64,000 bases of DNA from contig JALIGW010000002.1 of assembly GCA_023053685.1 (NCBI GenBank), positions 45,970,778 to 46,034,777 of the forward strand, given 5' to 3'. The notes beneath the pieces are model-generated. The model worked only from the letters and a program-made list of their open reading frames with translations. It was not told where the DNA came from and searched no databases. The stretch's first letter is position 1; each line of letters starts with the position of its first letter. Shown here in pieces: positions 57,671 to 64,000 of the stretch. This DNA is from Diadophis punctatus similis. Its lineage: Eukaryota > Chordata > Lepidosauria > Squamata > Dipsadidae. A program made the position numbers and the translations under genes.

Positions 57671-59298
57671 AACACAGACCAATGACGTTTGAATAAGTTT
57701 GATTATTACCCCTTTTCTCTTTCTAACTTGGTATTCAGGTCTGTTCTTTCATAGCAGTGTCTTGTAGCTCTCAGACATCTTGATTAGATGCTTATGAAGA
57801 CAAAGATTCTTTTAGCAGAAACTCAAGCAAAAATGGCGTGTTCCACCAGAGATGCTGTGTAACAGATTGGGTACCGTATAGCGCAAGATATATATAGCTA
57901 TGCATTTTGTTAATGTTTATGCAAAATAACCTATTACCGATCAAAGGCTTAATGTATTTCTATATTAGGGAGCCATTACAATGTAAAACAAGTCTCTTGA
58001 GAACAGCTTTCTAAATATTCCTGATTGGAATAAATGCATGAGAGATGCAGAAGTGTTACATCTGTGTTCTTGGATTGTCTCCACTTTTAATTAGTCTCCT
58101 TTAAAAATCCCTACTTACCCATAATTTAGAATGGAGTGCCTATCAAGCGATTAGTTTGGCTAGGTTCACGCATTATCCAAGCCATGATTTATTTTAAATA
58201 TGGTTTGCTGAACAAGTCATAGTTGCATGGTTTGCATAAAATTAAGCTATAATTTACTTTAAATTATAGACTGCAGTTGGCTGGATTCGAATATCATGCT
58301 AAGCCAAAAATAAAAAATAAAAGAATTTTGCCTCCTAATGTTTTAAAATTCATACTTTAGAAAAGTTATCTTTTCAATAACAGGTGCAAAAGTTCAGATA
58401 GTGGTGGTGTATTTTATAATTTTGGATAACTAAGTATTTTAAATATTTCCAAGTTTTCTATACTTTGCTGAATGGACAGATAAACATGCATTTAAAAAAA
58501 GGCTACTTTCTATTGACTCATATAGTAAAATAAGCACATAGCTGTTGGAATAATGATAGCTGTACAACAGTATATACAAAGCATTATTTTAATGCTGCTT
58601 TGGGCACAGTGCATAGAAATATTTTAGTCTTGCACAAGGACATACCCTCATCCAGTAGGATTTCAAAAGCAAATCGATCTCTCTTGCCCCAATAGTCCTT
58701 TTTTGTTTTCATTTCAAGCAATTTTTTTTTGCTGATTGAGCCAGCTGTTTACTAAACAGTTTTGGGCGCATGGAAGTATTTGGATAGGTAGTTAGATCTT
58801 TGCTATTATGTAGAATAAAATAGAGCTTATTTTGTCTTAAAAGAACTGTTCTTTGCTGTCAAATAATTACATTTCTAACTCTTAAAGAAGGAAAATGTTT
58901 TGAAACCGGTTTCAGTTGAAATAAATTTATGATCTCATATGTTGGTATGTGTGGTGCCTATAATATTTTGAAACTTGAAAGCCAAAAAGGTACAGTATAA
59001 TAGCTATACAAAGGAGCCCAAGCAAACTGCAATAAGATAAAAAAGCTGTTGAATTGAGCTTGACTCATGATGATTACCTCCATGCAGGTTTTTGACAACC
59101 TGTCAGAAATGGTTGTTATTCCCTTTGGTGATTTTTTAGTTTGTTTTCAAAATTTGCTGGGTGCTGCCCTTTGCTGAAGTGAAAGCAATTGAGGCTAAAT
59201 ACATAGTTAATAAAAATAAAAGTTATTTTCATGTGGGCACATGTGTGCATATCCGTATGTGTGTGTGTGTGTGTTTATATAGTGTTCGTGTGCACATA
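57671..59298. other. No clear feature
   Basis: About 59050-59135 (GACTCATGATGATTACCTCC, TTTGACAACCTGTCAGAAAT) may be a SINE 3' piece. A short TG array lies at 59257-59274. Confidence 0.45.
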
Positions 59299-59300
59299 TA

Positions 59301-59900
59301 CCGTATTTTTCACACTATAAAACTAACCGGACCATAAGATGGACATTAGCTTTAGAGGAGGAAAACAAGAAAAAAAATCTGCCTCTGCCTCCCAGCATCC
59401 ATCCGGTATTCATCTGGCTAGCGTCCTTGTAGCAAACTTCAAACAGCCTGGTCAGCTTCAGCACGTTATCACAGCCCCAGCTCGGGGCTTGTCAGGGCTC
59501 CGCTCCATTGTGCCCACCACCGGTCAACTGAGCTGAGCCGCTGCCGCTGCCAGGGAGTGCTGGAGCCTTCACTGCCAAGCAGCTGATTGACGGTTGGATC
59601 GGTCTCCCGGAATACCGCCGAGCAGCTGTTCTAGGTGGTGGGAATTGCCGCTGCCACCTATCGCCGCGGCAGTGATCCCTGCCACCTTGAACAGCTGATT
59701 GGTGGTATTCTGGGATGCAGATCCAATCACCAATTAGCTGCTTGGAAGCGAAGGCTCCAGCATTCCCCGGTGGCAGCGAACGGCGGCAGCAGTCACTGCT
59801 GCCGCACCAACCCCCCCTCCCGCTGCAATATTTGCTCTATAAGATGCACAGACATTTCCACCCACTTTTGGGGGGGGGAAAGTGCGTCTTATATCAGGAA
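59301..59900. mobile_element. TA-flanked Tc1/mariner-like element, copy F, right end lost
   Basis: Left end CCGTATTTTTCACACTATAA after TA; near the right, AAGTGCGTCTTATATCAGGA stops short of the terminal repeat. The interior repeats the CTGCCTCCCAGCATCCATC / GGTATTCATCTGGCTAGCGT phrase also found in the nested element at 53.8 kb, then GC-rich inverted segments. Confidence 0.7.
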
Positions 59901-59937
59901 CATAACTTTAAAAGAGGAGGTAATCTCTGTAGAATAG

Positions 59938-60379
59938 TGACACTGAGATTTATCCATTCCCATTTCCCCATTTGCTGCAAGTGGGCCAGGGCTGGGGATG
60001 GCTGCTACTGGCTAGAGGAGGGTCCGCATGGGGCCTGTGAGGTGGAAATGGTGGTGGTGTGGTTGTTGTAGGGGTGGTGTGGTTGTTGTAGTGTGAGGAA
60101 GACTGCAAGTGACTTATCAAAGTGACTTGCAACTTTCCCTGTCAGCTTCCGCACTGAGTTTGCTTGTGGGAAACGGGCAGGAAAGGTTGCAAATGGTGAT
60201 CATGTAAGCACGGGATGCTGCATTCATTATAAGTGCAACCTGATTGTCAAGACCCTGATCACAATCACGTGACTATGGAGATGCTGAGATGGCCAGAACT
60301 CTGAGGAATGGTCATAAGTACCACATGTTCAGCACCTTCCTAACTTTTGAACAGTTGCTGAACAAGGACTTATCTGTAC
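59938..60379. mobile_element. Probable decayed Tigger-like element
   Basis: GTGACTTGCAACTTTCCCTG, TGGTGATCATGTAAGCACGG and GAACAAGGACTTATCTGTA follow the interior and right end of the GGACTACCTGTA family. Confidence 0.5.
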
Positions 60380-60389
60380 CACCATCCTG

Positions 60390-60830
60390 CTCCAGTCAAA
60401 GATAATCTAAAAGTGTGACCAATGTTATTTCAGTCTCATACCCAGGCCTGAAAAGGGCCAGATAACCTATTTCAATCAGGATAACCTGAAACTGAAGTAC
60501 AATCACCTCCTCCACAAACTTCCCTAAAATGGGAATGTTGGATCCTTTACAAAAATAGTCTGGTATGATTGAATCTTGTGGTTGGTCTAATAATGGCTTC
60601 TTGAGGAAAAGGCTGACCAACACCTCTTTAAGGGATAATGGAACCAGTCCTTCTCTTTTAAGAAGAATTTACCAATCCGAAAAACCAACCACACAGGAAG
60701 CCTTCACCAGCCGGGAGGGGCATGGATTAGGTGGCCAAGCTCAAACTCACAAGCTCCATGTCCACTTCCTCAGGTCCAAAGAGTTCAAACTCATTTTTTT
60801 AAACATATATCTGTTTATCCCCAAATAACC
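60390..60830 (-). pseudogene. L2-like reverse-transcriptase remnant (N-terminal RT part)
   Basis: The minus strand reads VSLFLKKPLLDQPQDS, NIPILGKFVEEVIVLQFQVI and GYLALFRPGYETEITLVTLL, the order of L2-clade RT block 1-2 (KPSLD, NLPFLGKVLEKVV, FRPGYGTETALV). A TAG follows at about 60396. Confidence 0.68.
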
Positions 60831-61215
60831 TTAAGAGGAAATTATGCCACACTGGCAAAGAAGGGAACTGATAAATCTGTAATAAAACAGTAATAAATAC
60901 AAAATTTCCCCCCAAGTGTGTTTCACAATAGAGTCACATGTAAGTAAAAATGTTTTTACAAATATTCTTCAATATCTCTTAACCATTAAAGAATCTGCAA
61001 TGGGAAGTTTAAGAATGCTGCATCCTGCTGAGCAGCTAGCAATTACTGTACTTTGTACTTATTTCTTGGTTGGGTGACTTCTAATTGACAAATCTGTGAA
61101 AACAGGAAAAACATGTCTTTAAGCTATACAGCAACTTGGCATACATTTTTAAATTTCCTTTTTTCAGGATGTGCTTCCTAGGTCCTAGAGAAAGAGAGAG
61201 AAGATGAGCTGATTT
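60831..61215. other. No feature recognised
   Basis: AT-rich intron sequence. Confidence 0.5.
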
Positions 61216-61500
61216 GTTGAGAGCCAGTTTGGTCTAGTCGTTAAGGCACCAGGCTGGGAAGCAGGAGACTGTGAGTTCAAGACCTGCCTTAGCCATGAGA
61301 ATCAGTTGAGTGACTGGTCCAGTCACTCTCTCTCAGCCCAATTCCCCTTTACAGGATTATTGTTGTGGAAAAATAGGAGGATGAAGATGTGTTGAATACG
61401 TTTGCTGCCTTGTGTTAATAAAAGCACAAGTTAATAAAATAAGTAAATAAAAAATTAATAAGTTAATAAAAGCCTTGTGTTAATAAAACCAAAATAAGTG
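61216..61500 (+). repeat. tRNA-derived SINE (Sauria/ACA-like)
   Basis: Head GAGAGCCAGTTTGGTCTAGT with A-box-like TGGTCTAGTCGTTAAGG and B-box-like GTGAGTTCAAGACC; then CAGTCACTCTCTCTCAGCCC and a body ending in TTGCTGCCTTGTGTTAATAA with a partly duplicated AATAAAA tail. Confidence 0.78.
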
Positions 61501-61842
61501 GTTCTGTCACCCTCAGATTCTAATGATGACAAGCATGTTGATAATATGAGCCTAGTATCACTTGATTTTTAATAATGTTAGACAGCATAGACTGATTTAA
61601 TTACAATTGGTCTGGAATCTAGCTTTGTGCTACATTTGTTTGGTCCTATTTTATGCAACTTTTTTTTGATGAACCAATGGAACTCTGTTCCTTTGCAGTT
61701 AGTAGTACCGTGTTTCCCCGAAAATAAGACATGTCCCGATAATAAGCCCGACAGGGATTTTTGGGACATGCCTTGAAATAATGCCCCCAAAAATAAGCCC
61801 CCCCAAATAATTTCCAGGGGAAGGGGAAGCCTCTCTTTCTCC

Positions 61843-62131
61843 GGCGGGCACTCTTTTGGCCGGGAGAGCAAGAGCAAACGAGAGACGTGCGCACCCCCCC
61901 CCCCCGCGGGACTAGCTCGGCTCATCTGGGCTCTGGCTACGTCAGTTTGAAACGTGCTCCTGCCTGGGAAGAACAGGAGGTGAGCATGGATCCCTTCATC
62001 ACCGGCAGGAGCACGTTTCAAAACGCTGCCGAAGGCAGCCCAGAGCAGCGGAGCCAATCCTGCGAGGGGTGTACGTAGCAACCTCTCGCTTACTCTCTCT
62101 CTCTCTCTCTCCCAGCCAAAAGAGTGCCCGC
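61843..62131. repeat. Nested inverted repeats
   Basis: Outer arms GCGGGCACTCTTTTGGC (61843-61859) and GCCAAAAGAGTGCCCGC (about 62115-62131). Inner arms GTTTGAAACGTGCTCCTGCC (61944-61963) and GGCAGGAGCACGTTTCAAAAC (62004-62024). Confidence 0.88.
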
Positions 62132-62185
62132 TGCAGAAAGACCAGGAGAGCGAGAGCAAGCCCCTTCGGCTCTGTCTCCTGCCAC

Positions 62186-62965
62186 CACCGCCTCCTTTGC
62201 TTGCCTTCCACCGTCCCTTCAGCTCTGCCACCGCCTCCTCCTTTGCTTGCCTCCCACCGCCCCTTCAGCTCTGCCACCGCCTCCTCCTTTGCTCGCCTCC
62301 CACTGCCCCTTCAGCTCTGCCACCGCCTCCTCCTTTGCTTGCCTCCCACTGTCCCTTCAGCTCTGCCGCCTCCTCCTCCTTTGCTTGCCTCCCACCGCCC
62401 CTTCAGCTCTGCCACCGCCTCCTCCTTTGCTCGCCTCCCACCGCCCCTTCAGCTCTGCCGCCGTCTCCTCCTCCTTTGCTCACCTCCTACCGCCCCTTCA
62501 GCTCTGCCGCCTCCTCCTCCTTTGCTCGCCTCCCACCACCCCTTCAACTCTGCCACCGCCTCCTCCTTTGCTCACCTCCCACGCCCCTTCAGCTCTGCCA
62601 CCGCCTCCTCCTTTGCATGCCTCGCACCATCCCTCCAGCTCTGCCGCCACCTCCCACCGCCCCTTCAGCTTTGCCGCGCCTCCCACCACCCCTTCAGCTC
62701 TGCTGCCACCTCCCACCGCCCCTTCAGCTCTGCCGCCGCCGCCTCCTTTGCACGCCTCGCACCGTCCCTTCAGCTCTGCCGCTGCCTCCTCCTTTGCTTG
62801 CTTCCCACCGCACCTTCAGCTATGCCACCACCGCCTCCTTTGCTCGCCTCCCACTGCCCCTTCAGCTTTGCCGCCGCCTCCTTTGCTCGCCTCCCACCGC
62901 CCCTTCAGCTCTGCCGCCTCCTCCTTTGCACACATTGTACCATCCCTTCAGCTCTGCCGCTGCCC
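62186..62965. repeat. 46-bp minisatellite, about 18 copies
   Basis: Unit about CCGCCTCCTCCTTTGCTYGC + CTCCCACCGCCCCTTCAGCT + CTGCCA, with some shortened units. The unit length is one more than a multiple of three and it lacks stops on the plus strand, so all three plus frames are open for most of the array, each giving a 46-residue peptide period. Confidence 0.92.
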
Positions 62966-63365
62966 CTTTGGCTGTGCCTGTCACCGCCTCCCTCCCTCCC
63001 TCCCTCCCCTGCCCACCCGCCGGCCGCAGAAAGAGCTGCTCATGCGCGGGAAGGGGGAGAATCTCGGCAGGCAGAAGCCGCCAGGTAAAGAGGGAATCCT
63101 CTCCCGCAACAGCCGAAGAGCAGGAGTTGGGGGAAAGAAAAAGACTTCTACTGCTTCTGTTTTTGGATGCACGGAAGGAAAGCAGCAGAAATCTTTCTTT
63201 GTTTGCCCCAAACTCTGGCTCTTTGGCTTACAAATCCAGCCAGGGCAGCGGCCGCTCTGGACAAGCGCTCTTTACCCGGCGACTTCTGCCTGTCCTGATT
63301 CCCTCCCTTGCTGCGAAGGGCGTCGTGCGGTGGGGAGAGCTGTGAGACGTGTGTCCTACCGGTAT

Positions 63366-63533
63366 CTGGGACTTGTACCTTCATCGCGTTCTTACAGTCT
63401 TCTCTCCACGGCAGCCCGTTCTGGAAGAGAACGTTTCGCGAGTTCAAACTCGAACTCGCGCAGTATTCTTTTGGAACGGGCTGCTGTGGAGAGAAGACCG
63501 TAAGAACGCGACTGAGGTCCCGGGACAAGTCGC
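63366..63533. repeat. Palindrome 1, arms about 80 bp
   Basis: The left arm runs CTGGGACTTGT...CGCGTTCTTACAGTCTTCTC...CGCGAGTTC, the right arm is its inverse (CGAACTCGCG...GAGAAGACCGTAAGAACGCG...GGGACAAGTCGCAG). Centre near 63449. Confidence 0.93.
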
Positions 63534-63601
63534 AGGTAGGATGCCCACCTTGCCTCGCCCCGCCCGCTCTGCCAAACCCCAGCGTGAGACGCTCATCCTA
63601 T

Positions 63602-63776
63602 CTGGGACTTGTCCCGATACCTCGGTCGCGTTCTTACGGTCTTCTCTCCACGGCAGCCTGTTCTGAAAGAGAACGTCTCACGAGTTCAAACTTGAACTCC
63701 CGCGGCGTTCTTTTGGAACGGGCTGCCGTGGAGAGAAGACCGTAAGAACGCGACCGAGGTCCCGGGACAAGTCGCA
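63602..63776. repeat. Palindrome 2, a tandem relative of palindrome 1
   Basis: The same arms (CGCGTTCTTACGGTCTTCTC...) about 236 bp downstream, centre near 63689. The intervening spacer also repeats (GTAGGATGCCCACC / GTAGGACGCCCGCC). Confidence 0.93.
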
Positions 63777-63810
63777 GGTAGGACGCCCGCCACGCCACGC
63801 CACACCAAGA

Positions 63811-63937
63811 GAGATACACCACTTACTGGAGTTTTGCAGCTCCGTGGTCTCTCGGCTTGTCTGTTTGCAAGTTTTTTCCCCTAAAGAGACTAGCCGAGAG
63901 ACCACGGAGCTGGCAAACTCCTTAAGTGGTGCGTCTC
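63811..63937. repeat. Palindrome 3, unrelated arms of about 55 bp
   Basis: Left GAGATACACCACTTACTGGA...AGCTCCGTGGTCTCTCGGCT; right AGCCGAGAGACCACGGAGCT...TAAGTGGTGCGTCTC. Loop about 20-25 bp. Confidence 0.93.
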
Positions 63938-64000
63938 ATGCCCCGCCCCGCCTGCACCCCAAAATAATAAGTCACCCCCCCCGAAAATAAGGCCAGGGGC

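Larger units (their letters stand above)
30116..64000 (+). other. COMMD10: COMMD10 intron 5, open at the right edge
   Basis: Starts with the consensus donor GTAAGA. No continuing exon was found in the remaining 33.9 kb, so everything to the right is most simply one very large intron. That rests on my failing to find a short exon by eye. Confidence 0.7.
61708..64000. mobile_element. Giant TA-flanked MITE-like element, runs off the right edge
   Basis: Left end CCGTGTTTCCCCGAAAATAA after TA (61706-61707), with subterminal AATAAGCCC repeats. The last bases of the window (CCGAAAATAAGGCCAGGGG) look like the matching subterminal region of the right end, in which case the element ends only tens of bases beyond 64000. 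At least 2.29 kb. Inside: an inverted repeat, a 46-bp minisatellite and three palindromes. No transposase. Same family as 42521-43642. Confidence 0.75.

Noticed and set aside
62069..63503. Three overlapping long plus-strand open frames (339, 459 and 382 codons)
   Set aside because: They are the same minisatellite read in three frames, with no conserved domain, and continue into palindromic sequence. They are products of a stop-free repeat.
62186..63937. Possible CRISPR-like array
   Set aside because: The repeats are contiguous minisatellite units and large palindromes in vertebrate DNA, without unique spacers or cas genes.

Overview
The window is vertebrate nuclear DNA, almost certainly from a squamate reptile and probably a snake. 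The evidence is two genes next to each other that are also neighbours in other amniotes (ARL14EPL, then COMMD10), plus a repeat set typical of squamates: BovB, L2/CR1-clade LINEs, CR1 tails, Penelope-like pieces, several tRNA-derived SINEs, and very many non-autonomous hAT and Tc1/mariner elements. Gene and repeat family names come from recognition of motifs; no database was searched.

Genes. The last coding exon of ARL14EPL (2077-2293, + strand) sits at the left edge with its poly(A) signal. COMMD10 begins at 14325 in a CpG-rich promoter region and runs rightwards on the + strand. Five coding exons (14325-14359, 15463-15553, 17473-17583, 18851-19006, 30005-30115) splice in frame with GT/AG borders and encode about 168 residues. 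The last part of the protein (about 32 residues in the human protein) was not found, so intron 5 appears to run from 30116 past the right edge (more than 33 kb). No other host gene was recognised.

Mobile DNA. The most striking element is a full-length Tc1 transposon (48001-49581) with an uninterrupted 356-codon transposase, a TA target duplication and matching ends. Around it are many deletion-derived elements. One TA-flanked family begins CCGTATTTTTCGGAGTATAA (2.7, 20.2, 27.8, 45.7, 53.1 and 59.3 kb). A second TA-flanked family begins CCGTGTTTCCCCGAAAATAA (42.5 and 61.7 kb) and carries long internal palindromes. A third, Tigger-like, begins CAGGTAGTCCTCGACTTA. Several hAT families carry 8-bp target duplications that can be read directly (6.9, 10.1, 11.7, 18.1, 19.6, 21.2, 27.6, 35.7, 37.2, 46.2 kb). 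Two solo LTRs (25577-25928 and 37718-38111) have 5-bp duplications. Insertions are often nested, which gives relative ages: an L2 LINE at 5.8-7.7 kb holds a Tigger-like element holding a SINE holding another SINE, and separately holds a hAT element.

Right edge. From 61708 to the end lies one TA-flanked element more than 2.29 kb long. Inside it are an inverted repeat, about 18 copies of a 46-bp minisatellite, and three consecutive large palindromes. This is the most unusual structure in the window. I found no evidence for a bacterial-type system, a CRISPR array or a stable-RNA gene cluster.
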